Shown here: positions 15,922-23,162 of the stretch, piece after piece
Position numbering within the stretch: the first letter of the stretch is position 1
Layout of the letters: each line of letters starts with the position of its first letter
NCBI GenBank assembly: GCA_015231615.1
Contig: JADGBE010000016.1
Span: 1 to 63,288, forward strand
DNA: 63,288 nt
Direction of reading: 5' to 3'
Source of the DNA: Desulfamplus sp.
Lineage (GTDB): Bacteria > Desulfobacterota > Desulfobacteria > Desulfobacterales > Desulfobacteraceae
Notes under the pieces: generated by a model
Told to the model about the DNA's origin: nothing
What the model saw: the letters and a program-made list of their open reading frames with translations, nothing else
The model's database searches: none
Translations under genes and position numbers: made by a program

Positions 15922-16127
15922 GTGGTTTTGAGTTCCTTAATTTTGGTTTTAAGTAATTCGGGGTTATTTTTGCTTTCCATCCAAAATTCTATGGGTATTC
16001 CTGTAACTTTGGATAAAATCTTAGCCGTTTCCCAAGATGGAGCTTTTGCACCAGTTAAAATTTGACTGAGCAAACCATCTGATATACCTGCCTTTTTTGC
16101 TATGTGTGTTTGTCGTGTCGTTTTCAT
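15918..16127 (-). CDS. Cro-like HTH regulator (right switch)
   Basis: 69 residues from the ATG at 16127. XRE-type helix-turn-helix (about 4-45, RQTHIAKKAGISDGLLSQILTGAKAPSW). Divergent from the repressor at 16223 and first in a leftward operon. The promoter -10 ends six bases before the ATG, so the mRNA is probably leaderless, as for the left Cro-like gene. Confidence 0.75.
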   Translation of the reverse strand: MKTTRQTHIAKKAGISDGLLSQILTGAKAPSWETAKILSKVTGIPIEFWMESKNNPELLKTKIKELKTT

Positions 16128-16133
16128 GGTCAA

Positions 16134-16187
16134 AATTTAACTAATAGTCAAATGAAAGTCAACAATTATTTTACTGCTGGTAAAAAT
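16134..16187. promoter_or_regulatory. divergent promoter/operator region, right switch
   Basis: Minus-strand promoter: TTGACT (16162-16157), 17-base spacer, TAAATT (16139-16134). Operator-like palindrome TTTAACT-AAT-AGTCAAA (16136-16152) covers the spacer and -10. A second palindrome, ATTTTAC-TGCTG-GTAAAAAT (16168-16187), lies toward the repressor. The two have different sequences, so two proteins may bind. Confidence 0.6.
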
Positions 16188-16222
16188 TTTATTGTTTACC
16201 TAAAATCAAATAGGTGTTTAAT

Positions 16223-16759
16223 ATGCTTTGTATGACTACTTTTTCAGAACATGAGACAGCGTTTATAAATGCTATAGCCTTTCATATTGAACGTGATTGG
16301 AAGGGTCAGAAGGGTATTTTTGCAGATAAGGCGGGTATTACAGGTGGATATTTAAGCCAAATAATCGGACGTAAGAAATGCCCGCAGCTTGATAAACAAG
16401 AAAAGATTGCAAAGACTTTAGGTTACAAGAATGTTTTTGAGTTTGTGGAATTTGGTAAAACTTTGACTGTCATGCCAAAATTCACAATGAAAGCAGATAC
16501 ACCACCACCCCCCGCCCCAGTAATCAACTTGCAAGATGAAGCAGACAAGAAACATGCTGCCGTGATTGCGGGGTTTAAAGATAAGGATATGGCAGTTGAA
16601 CTAAATGAGATTCTGGTAGAGATTGAAAAACTGGAAGGGACAACTGGTCTTATAGATGCAAAAAAACAGCTCAATTATGTTTTAATGGCTGCCCGAGAAA
16701 AAAAAGGTCTTGCCCCGTTGCAGCAGAATCTCAAGAACGGAACCAGCAACCAGCAGTAA
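16223..16759 (+). CDS. XRE-family repressor (right switch)
   Basis: 178 residues from ATG 16223 (181 if the GTG at 16214 is used). Helix-turn-helix about 20-65 (GIFADKAGITGGYLSQIIGRKKCPQL). A Pro-rich linker (DTPPPPAPV, about 93) leads to a helical C-terminal part (AVELNEILVEIEKLEG). No protease motif is visible. An 8-A run at 16695-16702 lies near the 3' end, where the -1 frame is open for another 130 codons. Confidence 0.75.
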   Translation: MLCMTTFSEHETAFINAIAFHIERDWKGQKGIFADKAGITGGYLSQIIGRKKCPQLDKQEKIAKTLGYKNVFEFVEFGKTLTVMPKFTMKADTPPPPAPVINLQDEADKKHAAVIAGFKDKDMAVELNEILVEIEKLEGTTGLIDAKKQLNYVLMAAREKKGLAPLQQNLKNGTSNQQ

Positions 16760-17085
16760 TAAAACCATTTCCACCAACCCGCCAGAAACACTATTATATA
16801 GTAGATGTTAATAGTTTTGTTTATGAGACTTCGGTTACTGCCAAGAGTGCTGTCTTTGGTTGTGAAGTGAAGGGAACTTATCTTACTGACTATTGCCATA
16901 AGAAGGATAAAAAGATATTCTTACAGAGGTTGAAATTGACTTTTGAAAAAGGTTTTGAGGTTTGCACTGTGCGAGTAGGGAAAAGATTATTTTTATGCAA
17001 GCTCAAAAAGATTTCAGACAGGAGAGTCAAAGTAGTGAGGTGGGATATAACGGGTATGGGGGTTGAGGCGTTTAATATTGTGTAA
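16741..17085 (+). pseudogene. coding-looking frame without a start codon
   Basis: A frame open from 16627 to 17085 encodes protein-like sequence (HYYIVDVNSFVYETSVTAKS, LKLTFEKGFEVCTVRVG, KVVRWDITGMGVEAFNIV) but has no ATG, GTG or TTG before a GTG at 16867. It is in the -1 frame relative to the repressor. Either it is reached by -1 slippage in the repressor's A8 run, or it is a remnant of a broken gene, or only the 72-codon part from 16867 is used. No family recognised. Confidence 0.45.
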
Positions 17086-17100
17086 AAAGGAGAGTAAAAA

Positions 17101-17301
17101 ATGCTAATCACAAATATAGAATATGACAAAATAATGGAAAATTATAATTTTGAAGATTTACCAGAAATTATAAGTGAAATCCGTGATGATATTATTGATA
17201 AATTTACAAATCATTCAGAGCCGTCAGAAGATAAATTAGTTGCAAATCGTCCTAATAGCAAAGCGTTAGAGTTTGCAAGTGAGTTTTGGGGGACTTACTA
17301 A
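17101..17301 (+). CDS. small acidic protein, unknown
   Basis: 66 residues, acidic, with AAAAGGAGAGTAAAA before the ATG. Its stop abuts the TTG start of the next gene, so the two are coupled. No family recognised. Confidence 0.6.
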   Translation: MLITNIEYDKIMENYNFEDLPEIISEIRDDIIDKFTNHSEPSEDKLVANRPNSKALEFASEFWGTY

Positions 17302-17862
17302 TTGGATTTATTAGATGACAATATAACAAACGATGAGAAAAGACAAAAACGTGAAAAATATATTGATGATTGTTTGGGTTTATTTTGCAATAAACATAGC
17401 TTAAAAATTTTATATAGCAAATACACAGCTAAACGAATAAATATAATATATTGGGAATATGCTTTAAAACGCATTAAAAATTTAATGGAGAAATCTGATG
17501 GAAGAGTTGACCATCATAAGATAATTTCAGGGATGCAATGTGCTATAATGGCAGGTTGTTTATTAAGAACAGAAGAGACCATTAACATAAAGATTCAAGG
17601 TGAAGACTCAAAAGTTGTAGATTCTATTAGGGCAATAAATGCTGATTTTGCTCTATATATTGCATTGGATATTTTAGAGCAATGGAATGGAATTGACATA
17701 CAACCCTTAAGAGATAGAGAGAGTTTTGTAAAAGAACATTGCCGTTGGTTAAAAAATATCGCTGTTCTTAATGATAAAAAACAAATGAGTTTTCCATTTT
17801 TTGCAGTTTCTCAGCTTTGGTATTTAGCAGAAGAACTTTGTATAGCCGAAACTCACGGATAG
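17302..17862 (+). CDS. phage protein of unknown function
   Basis: 186 residues, helical, with scattered cysteines. It starts with TTG directly after the previous stop (TAATTG); no other start gives a comparable length. No family recognised. Confidence 0.6.
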   Translation: MDLLDDNITNDEKRQKREKYIDDCLGLFCNKHSLKILYSKYTAKRINIIYWEYALKRIKNLMEKSDGRVDHHKIISGMQCAIMAGCLLRTEETINIKIQGEDSKVVDSIRAINADFALYIALDILEQWNGIDIQPLRDRESFVKEHCRWLKNIAVLNDKKQMSFPFFAVSQLWYLAEELCIAETHG

Positions 17863-17875
17863 ATGGTTTGCAAAA

Positions 17876-17962
17876 ATGGAAAAGATAAGGGATGATGTGG
17901 TTAGAGTTACGGAGTGGAATACTGCGGATTATGGAATAGTGAATCTGTGGGATGTGGTTTGA
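17876..17962 (+). CDS. possible 28-residue ORF
   Basis: Open from ATG 17876 to TGA 17960-17962 (VVRVTEWNTADYGIVNLWDVV). It fills the gap between two genes but has no clear ribosome site. Weak call. Confidence 0.2.
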   Translation: MEKIRDDVVRVTEWNTADYGIVNLWDVV

Positions 17963-17979
17963 AGATTGGAGGTGAGGAT

Positions 17980-18177
17980 ATGAAATTAATACCATCAATA
18001 GAGATACTTAAAGAAAGATATAAAGATATTATGGATAATCAGGATATTACAGCTTTATCTTGCTGGAAAGAACCAAACTTTGATGAGCCTTGCGATGATG
18101 AGGAATATTTACAACGTGGCTTAGACAATGCTGATGCAATGAGTAAATTATTTGAGGAGGCGTTATTGCTGATTTGA
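17980..18177 (+). CDS. small acidic protein, unknown
   Basis: 65 residues from the ATG at 17980, chosen for the GGAGGTGAGGAT upstream. Acidic (DEPCDDEEYLQRGLDNADA). No family recognised. Confidence 0.55.
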   Translation: MKLIPSIEILKERYKDIMDNQDITALSCWKEPNFDEPCDDEEYLQRGLDNADAMSKLFEEALLLI

Positions 18178-18180
18178 TTT

Positions 18181-18690
18181 ATGGAAAAATATTCTCCTGA
18201 ACGTATTTTAAAAGAGATTGGTGATGACAGGATTGTATCTCGCATTTATTCTTTAGAGCAAATTTATAATAAACTGATGCTCAAATGGTCAGAACATATT
18301 GAATTAAATTTATCTATTCTTAGGCATTGCGTTGAGAGTTATCATTGTGATGTCTTTAGAACCAAGATATTTCATAATATTGATTTTGCAGACCAACATA
18401 AGAGAGCAGCATATACTATGCTTTGGATTTCTAAATTAAAGCCTATTCAGATTTCAAGCAAATCGAGAATAACCAAAGCCTTACTTATGATAAATGAATA
18501 TTATGGTATTGCCTGTGGTCTTGACCATCTCAATATTTCAACCAAAGACCTTTTAAAGATTGAACCAAAATATTTTGCAAATATGCTTTATACGCTCCAT
18601 AATCGTAATGTTGATGGTTTGGTGTTGTCATCGCAGATATATTTACTTGAAAAGGCTTTAAAGCCGAACGGAACAAATGGAGTAGATTGA
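18181..18690 (+). CDS. phage protein of unknown function
   Basis: 169 residues, helical, starting three bases after the previous stop. Contains HKRAAYTMLWISKLKPIQI and LLMINEYYGIACGLDHLNI. I do not recognise a family. Adjacent to other unknown early genes transcribed toward the integrase. Confidence 0.6.
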   Translation: MEKYSPERILKEIGDDRIVSRIYSLEQIYNKLMLKWSEHIELNLSILRHCVESYHCDVFRTKIFHNIDFADQHKRAAYTMLWISKLKPIQISSKSRITKALLMINEYYGIACGLDHLNISTKDLLKIEPKYFANMLYTLHNRNVDGLVLSSQIYLLEKALKPNGTNGVD

Positions 18691-18717
18691 TACTGTTCCC
18701 GAAAATGAGAGGGTAGA

Positions 18718-18924
18718 ATGAAAAATCATATATTAGAAATGAATAAATTTGATGAAGAAGAACTAACTCCTAAAGAGTATTTGAATTTAACAGATAAGCA
18801 GAGAAGAGATATAAGGAAAGCAACACCTGTAATAAAACAGTTTGGGAGTAGTTTAGATAGCACTGATTTTGTAAAAATGGTTGTCAGGTGGAAAACTCCA
18901 AAATATAAGGTAGTTTTTGAATGA
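18718..18924 (+). CDS. small protein of unknown function
   Basis: 68 residues, charged, with GAGGGTAGA before the ATG. The TGA overlaps the ATG of a 26-codon frame. No family recognised. Confidence 0.5.
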   Translation: MKNHILEMNKFDEEELTPKEYLNLTDKQRRDIRKATPVIKQFGSSLDSTDFVKMVVRWKTPKYKVVFE

Positions 18925-19001
18925 CTCCTAATAAGAAACCTAATTTTGTCTATGGGACTCATGTAAAAAGAAAAGAGTTGGAGAGTAAAAATGGTCAATA
19001 G
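18921..19001 (+). CDS. possible 26-residue ORF
   Basis: Starts by ATGA overlap at 18921 and ends within the next gene at 19001. Lys/Asn rich. The coupling geometry is the only support. Confidence 0.25.
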   Translation: MTPNKKPNFVYGTHVKRKELESKNGQ

Positions 19002-19911
19002 AGCAGTGTTTCATATAATATATGATGGTCAAGCCTTACAAAATAATGAGATGGACGTAAAAGACCTTGCCCCTTCTTTACTTGCATTATCTGACCTGTT
19101 TGATGAAGCGAACCATATATTAAATAATGGACAAACCAAGATAGGACTAAATGTAAAAGCATCATTTAAGACAGGGTGTTTTGGTGTTGAATTAACAGTT
19201 GTGCAAGATATGTTGTCAAGCATAAAGAATCTTTTTAAAGATGAGAATGTTCTCAATGCTGCGACCATAGCAACTTTAACGGGGTTTACGTTAAAAGATA
19301 TAGTAAAACCAACTTTAATTAGTTTTATAAAATGGTTAAAAAACCGTAAAATAAAACAAGTTGAGCTTTTAAATAATGGTCTTTTGCGTGTTATAGTTGA
19401 TGATGAGTCAATAGAAGTAGAGAAGAAAATAATTGATTTATATAGAAATTTTAAAATAAGAAAAGCTCTTGAAGCTGCTATTGTAAAGCCTTTAGAAAAA
19501 GATGGGATTGATAGTTTTGCTTGTTCAGAAAATATGCCATCTAATAATGAGCAGTTATTTTTTTCTATTTCAAAAGAAGAGAGAGAGTATTTTATAGCAG
19601 TAGAGCCAGAAGATGAGCAACTTGAAGAGGTGCAGACAGAAGTATATTTGCAATTATTGAGCATAGCTTTTCAGGAAGATAACAAATGGCGTTTTACAGA
19701 TGGCTCAAACAAGTTTCATGCAGAGATAAAGGATGTTGAATTTTTACAAAGAGTTCAATCTAATGAGATTGCTTTTAGGAAAGATGATTTGTTGAAAGTA
19801 ATTCTTGTAATAAAGCAGAAAATCACTAATAAGGGTTTGCGTCCAGATTATCAGGTTTTAAAAGTTCTTGAACATAGAACTATATCAAAACAGATGGATT
19901 TGCCTTTTTGA
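18991..19911 (+). CDS. conserved protein of unknown function (DUF7946-like)
   Basis: 306 residues. The N-terminus (FHIIYDGQALQNNEMDVKDLAPSL, LSDLFDEANHILN, SFKTGCFGVELTVVQ) matches a family of about 300-residue proteins found in mobile elements and chromosomes with unknown role; the DUF7946 name is from memory and uncertain. A hydrophobic stretch (about 88-115) may be a membrane-associated helix. A strong terminator follows. Its placement in the lysogenic-side accessory block fits a host-conversion or exclusion gene, but this is inference. Confidence 0.6.
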   Translation: MVNRAVFHIIYDGQALQNNEMDVKDLAPSLLALSDLFDEANHILNNGQTKIGLNVKASFKTGCFGVELTVVQDMLSSIKNLFKDENVLNAATIATLTGFTLKDIVKPTLISFIKWLKNRKIKQVELLNNGLLRVIVDDESIEVEKKIIDLYRNFKIRKALEAAIVKPLEKDGIDSFACSENMPSNNEQLFFSISKEEREYFIAVEPEDEQLEEVQTEVYLQLLSIAFQEDNKWRFTDGSNKFHAEIKDVEFLQRVQSNEIAFRKDDLLKVILVIKQKITNKGLRPDYQVLKVLEHRTISKQMDLPF

Positions 19912-19920
19912 AAAAAGATT

Positions 19921-19940
19921 AATCGGAAATTCCGATTTTT
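19921..19940 (+). terminator. rho-independent terminator
   Basis: AATCGGA-AAT-TCCGATT followed by a T-run directly after the stop of the 306-residue gene. An A-run precedes it, so it could also work leftward. Confidence 0.75.
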
Positions 19941-19945
19941 CTCTC

Positions 19946-19975
19946 TTGACATTCTCCAGCTTTTTGTTTTAAGAT
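19946..19975 (+). promoter_or_regulatory. sigma70-type promoter
   Basis: TTGACA at 19946-19951, 18-base spacer, TAAGAT at 19970-19975, just after a terminator and before a new rightward gene set. Confidence 0.6.
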
Positions 19976-20001
19976 TTAACCATTATCTGCCCAGATGATG
20001 A

Positions 20002-20024
20002 GTTTCCTTCACTTAGAAGGAAAC
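20002..20024 (+). promoter_or_regulatory. hairpin that masks a ribosome binding site
   Basis: GTTTCCTTC-ACTTA-GAAGGAAAC is a perfect 9-bp hairpin. Its 3' arm contains the AAGGAAA ribosome site of the gene starting at 20029. An upstream small palindrome, ATCTG-CC-CAGAT (19985-19996), could take part in an alternative fold. Confidence 0.55.
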
Positions 20025-20028
20025 GACA

Positions 20029-20256
20029 ATGCAAGACAACAATTCAAATACAGCTATTAAAGCCAATGAAGGTAATGGTATTTCTACCGCTACCGAATCA
20101 TTGGCTTTTTGTGTTTCAAGTCAGCCAAAGAAAAACCGCAGACTTACCCGCACCCAAATCCAGCAATTCAAATCTTCAAAACAAGCATATCAAAACAAGC
20201 TCTGGAAAGCTCTTATCGGCTACGACAATGAGACTTTCGAGTGGAGGTGTTGTTGA
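20029..20256 (+). CDS. small basic protein, unknown
   Basis: 75 residues with a Ser/Thr/Asn-rich N-terminus and a basic middle (QPKKNRRLTRTQIQQFKSSK), ending WRCC. The ribosome site is within a hairpin. No family recognised. Confidence 0.5.
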   Translation: MQDNNSNTAIKANEGNGISTATESLAFCVSSQPKKNRRLTRTQIQQFKSSKQAYQNKLWKALIGYDNETFEWRCC

Positions 20257-20257
20257 T

Positions 20258-20806
20258 ATGATAAAGGTTCAATTCGCATGTGGTTGTCTGATGACAATAA
20301 CAGAATGTGCAAGAGATAAATACGCTAAAAATTATATTTGCCCTGTTCATGGAGGTAAAGAAAAGACAGCAATCTACTACTACTGCATAGAATGTGGCAT
20401 TGAGATAATCAAAAACTATCAAAAGAGAATCTCTGGCAATTGTCATAATGTTCGTTGTGAGCCTTGCAAGAGAGCAAAGAATATTGAGAGAGCAACTGCA
20501 AGGAATAAAATTGAGAGAGAGTTAAATAAAATATCTCTCTCCCAAGATTTCAAGCCCAAGCAAAGAAGAACCAGAAAAAAGATTATAGGTGTTACTCAGA
20601 ATAAAGCTGATTGTGAGCATTATGACTACTGTTTGAGTAAATACGCCCACGACCGCGAATGGCAACATAAGACAATGCCCTGCAAACACTGTCAGAAATA
20701 TAAGAAAGGTTCATTAGATATAATGAATCATGCAAAGTATGAGTCTGATGCGTGCAGTGTTGATTACAGATACTCTATAAGCTGTAAAAAACCAAAGGCA
20801 AGGTGA
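20258..20806 (+). CDS. cysteine-rich protein, probable zinc-binding
   Basis: 182 residues from the ATG at 20258, chosen for the GGAGG upstream and because the longer frame overlaps the previous gene fully. Paired cysteines recur: FACGC, ICPVHGG, YCIECG, CEPCKRAK, CEHYDYC and CKHCQKYKKG, which suggests several zinc sites. A basic region (KPKQRRTRKK) could bind nucleic acid. No family recognised. Confidence 0.6.
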   Translation: MIKVQFACGCLMTITECARDKYAKNYICPVHGGKEKTAIYYYCIECGIEIIKNYQKRISGNCHNVRCEPCKRAKNIERATARNKIERELNKISLSQDFKPKQRRTRKKIIGVTQNKADCEHYDYCLSKYAHDREWQHKTMPCKHCQKYKKGSLDIMNHAKYESDACSVDYRYSISCKKPKAR

Positions 20807-20809
20807 ACA

Positions 20810-21277
20810 ATGATGATGATGACACTTCAACAAAGAGAACATGAATCAGAACTTGCTTTAATTGTGGCATTGCCATTGATGATAATGAATATTGATAGAA
20901 AATCAGTTAAAGGTAAAAGAATAGGCGGTATCCTTGACAGGCTTACAAAGCATACAGTTAAAGCAGCTAAAAGAAATCCTGCACCCGTCCACCCTTATGA
21001 TAGGGCATACTGTTTGGACAGGTTAAGTGAGTTCTTTGATGCTATGAACTGGTCTGACAAAGATAAAGTTGATGTAAGAATGATGATGAGCTTTCTATTG
21101 GGGTTAATAGAAGAGAGTTATTCATACTATCCCCAAAGCATTGTAGATGCCCTTAATGATGGCTTTGAAAGGCTATCAAAAGAAGATGAAGAAGATGTGA
21201 AATATATCCGTGAAGCTGAAAAGGCTCTTACAATTTGGAGACAAGGATTTAAAAAATATATGAAGGAGGCTGCGTGA
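20810..21277 (+). CDS. phage protein of unknown function
   Basis: About 155 residues, helical, ending YMKEAA. The 3' end GGAGGCTGCGTGATGG encodes that tail and serves as ribosome site and start of the next gene, the same joint used on the other strand elsewhere in the element. No family recognised. Confidence 0.6.
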   Translation: MMMMTLQQREHESELALIVALPLMIMNIDRKSVKGKRIGGILDRLTKHTVKAAKRNPAPVHPYDRAYCLDRLSEFFDAMNWSDKDKVDVRMMMSFLLGLIEESYSYYPQSIVDALNDGFERLSKEDEEDVKYIREAEKALTIWRQGFKKYMKEAA

Positions 21278-21471
21278 TGGAAAAAATACATAGACCAACA
21301 CCTGAGCAACTTGCGGACGTTTTAAAATTAGTTTTTATGATGATTGAAACTGGATTGATGTTTGTGCCAATTCCAGTATTTAATAATCAAGAACAGAATG
21401 AGCTGATAGAAAATTTGATGGAAAAAGTGAATATTTGGAATGATTATGTTGAAAAACAGGAAGGTGAATGA
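21274..21471 (+). CDS. DUF1382-like small phage protein
   Basis: 65 residues. PTPEQLADVLKLVFMMIETG followed by LMFVPIPVFN and ENLMEKVNIW matches DUF1382, small proteins of lambdoid phages with unknown function. It overlaps both neighbours by four bases. Confidence 0.6.
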   Translation: MMEKIHRPTPEQLADVLKLVFMMIETGLMFVPIPVFNNQEQNELIENLMEKVNIWNDYVEKQEGE

Positions 21472-21665
21472 TGGAACAAATAAACATATTAAGAAGAAAA
21501 GATGTTGAAGCCAAAACTGGATTAAAGACTTCAACTCTCTATTGGCAAATAAAACATAAGACCTTCCCAAGACCTATAAAGTTGGGAGAGAAAAGTTGTG
21601 GTTGGTTGGAGTCAGAGGTTAATCAATGGCTGTCAGATAAAGTTGCTTTGAGAGATTCAAGATAA
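21468..21665 (+). CDS. AlpA-like excisionase
   Basis: 65 residues. ILRRKDVEAKTGLKTSTLYWQI followed by FPRPIKLGEKSCGWLESEVNQWL is the AlpA/MerR-type winged helix used by phage excisionases. It converges with and overlaps the integrase gene by 43 bases, so its transcription should interfere with integrase expression. Confidence 0.8.
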   Translation: MMEQINILRRKDVEAKTGLKTSTLYWQIKHKTFPRPIKLGEKSCGWLESEVNQWLSDKVALRDSR

Positions 21666-22798
21666 TCAGCCCACCATTGCATCATTGATGCCCTTTCTTT
21701 GAGATATTGAGCGTGATTATAAGCAGCCCGCACAGAGTTTGTTTCAGAATGTGCGAGCTGCATCTCTATTAAATGAGATGAGAAATTATTTTCATGTAAA
21801 AGAGTTGAAGCCATAGCCCTGAATCCATGCCCTGTCATCTCATCTTTTTCAAATCCCATACGCCTTAAAGCTGCAAGAACAGTATTTTCTGACATAGGTC
21901 TGACGGTAGTTCTAACAGAAGGAAATACATACCGTCCATTGCCTGTTAAGGTCTTTATATTATTCAGAATATCAATAGCCTGTTTAGCCAATGGCACAAT
22001 ATGAATCCGTTTCATTTTCATTTTATCTGACGGTATTTTCCATAGAGCATTATCTAAGTATATCTCTGACCATTCAGCATGCCTTAATTCAATTGGACGC
22101 ACAAAAACCAACGGGGCAAGCTGTAAAGCACACTTAGTTATATACCCGCCTTGATAAGCATCTATGGCTCTTAGAAGTTCACCTACCTCTTTCGGATTAG
22201 TGATAGCACTCATATTTTTTGGACGGCAGGGAGTTAAAGCTCCTTTTAAGTCTGCTGAAGGATCACGTTCTGCCCTTCCTGTGATTATCCCATACCTGAA
22301 CACTTGCCCCATAATTTGCTTAACTCTATGAGCAGTTTCAATAATGCCCTTATTTTCAATTTGCTTTAAGAGATTCAAAACCATAGGCGTTGTTATTGTT
22401 GATATTTCTAAATGCCCTATTAATGGCAGAATATGATTATCTAATCTTTGTTGCACCGTTTCAGCATGGCTTTTCTTCCATATAGCTTTTTGTTTATCAA
22501 ACCATTCCATAGCAATTGTTTTAAAATAGTTTGTCTCAGGAGGCTTTTCTTTTAAGAGAGGGTCAACACTCTCATTGAGTTTCATCTTTGCTTCAAAACA
22601 TTTTACTCTTGCATCTTTTAGAGAGATAGCAGGATAAACTCCAATAGCTAAAGTTTTTCTTTTTCCTTCAAACTTATAATCATATCTAAAATATTTACCT
22701 GTTTGATTGACAAGCAGATATAAACCATTGCCATCATATATTTTATATGGTTTGTCTTTTGGCTTTAAAGCCTTGATAGCAGTATCTGTAAGACTCAT
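21623..22798 (-). CDS. int: P4-type tyrosine integrase
   Basis: 391 residues. The N-terminal DUF4102 arm-binding domain (LTDTAIKALKPKDKPYKIYDGNGL) is followed by a core-binding domain and the catalytic domain with Arg in RPIELRHAEW, HGFR in TGHGFRAMAS, His in LAHSETNSV and Tyr in AAYNHAQY. It recombines attP with a tRNA gene; the adjacent tRNA-Ser is the obvious target. Repeated ATACCGT sites upstream suggest self-binding and autoregulation. Confidence 0.95.
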   Translation of the reverse strand: MSLTDTAIKALKPKDKPYKIYDGNGLYLLVNQTGKYFRYDYKFEGKRKTLAIGVYPAISLKDARVKCFEAKMKLNESVDPLLKEKPPETNYFKTIAMEWFDKQKAIWKKSHAETVQQRLDNHILPLIGHLEISTITTPMVLNLLKQIENKGIIETAHRVKQIMGQVFRYGIITGRAERDPSADLKGALTPCRPKNMSAITNPKEVGELLRAIDAYQGGYITKCALQLAPLVFVRPIELRHAEWSEIYLDNALWKIPSDKMKMKRIHIVPLAKQAIDILNNIKTLTGNGRYVFPSVRTTVRPMSENTVLAALRRMGFEKDEMTGHGFRAMASTLLHENNFSSHLIEMQLAHSETNSVRAAYNHAQYLKERASMMQWWADYLESLKATLSDSH

Positions 22799-22800
22799 TT

Positions 22801-22859
22801 TACGGTATCTCCTGTGGTTAGGTTTAAGATACCGTAAAAAATACCGTTAAATACCGTTA
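22801..22859. promoter_or_regulatory. repeated ATACCGT sites upstream of int
   Basis: TACGGTATC (22801-22809) is an inverted copy of GATACCGTA (22828-22836), followed by ATACCGTTA at 22841-22849 and 22851-22859, ten bases apart. These look like arm-type integrase or excisionase sites that also cover the int promoter. Confidence 0.6.
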
Positions 22860-22895
22860 GCAGTCAATAGAATATATTAGAATGTATTAGAATAA

Positions 22896-22931
22896 AAAAA
22901 GCCCTTGATAGTTGATTTATCAAGAGCTTTT
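22896..22931 (-). terminator. terminator downstream of the tRNA, element side
   Basis: On the minus strand GCTCTTGATA and TATCAAGGGC pair around a 7-base loop and are followed by a T-run. It would stop transcription from the tRNA-Ser gene before int. ATTAGAAT repeats flank it on both sides (22873-22892 and 22939-22957). Confidence 0.7.
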
Positions 22932-22962
22932 GCAATATATTAGAATTGATTAGAATAGTTAG

Positions 22963-23052
22963 TGGCGGAGAGAGAGGGATTTGAACCCTCGGTACCCGTT
23001 AAGATACACACGCTTTCCAGGCGTGCACCTTCAGCCACTCGGCCATCTCTCC
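22963..23052 (-). tRNA. tRNA-Ser (anticodon GGA)
   Basis: A 90-base class II tRNA with long variable arm. Acceptor GGAGAGA pairs with TCTCTCC; discriminator G and CCA are encoded. The anticodon loop CTGGAAA gives GGA, and the T arm has GGTTCAAATCC. The phage-like element begins right after its 3' end, so this is the attachment gene and holds one att copy; the other should lie left of position 1. Confidence 0.95.
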
Positions 23053-23162
23053 GCAAAAATATTTTGGCAGGTAAATATACTTTCTGTTTTTTTATGTCAA
23101 GCATTTTTCAAAATAGAAAACTCAATATTTGTTTTTTTTGTATTTAAACATTCAGTTAATTT

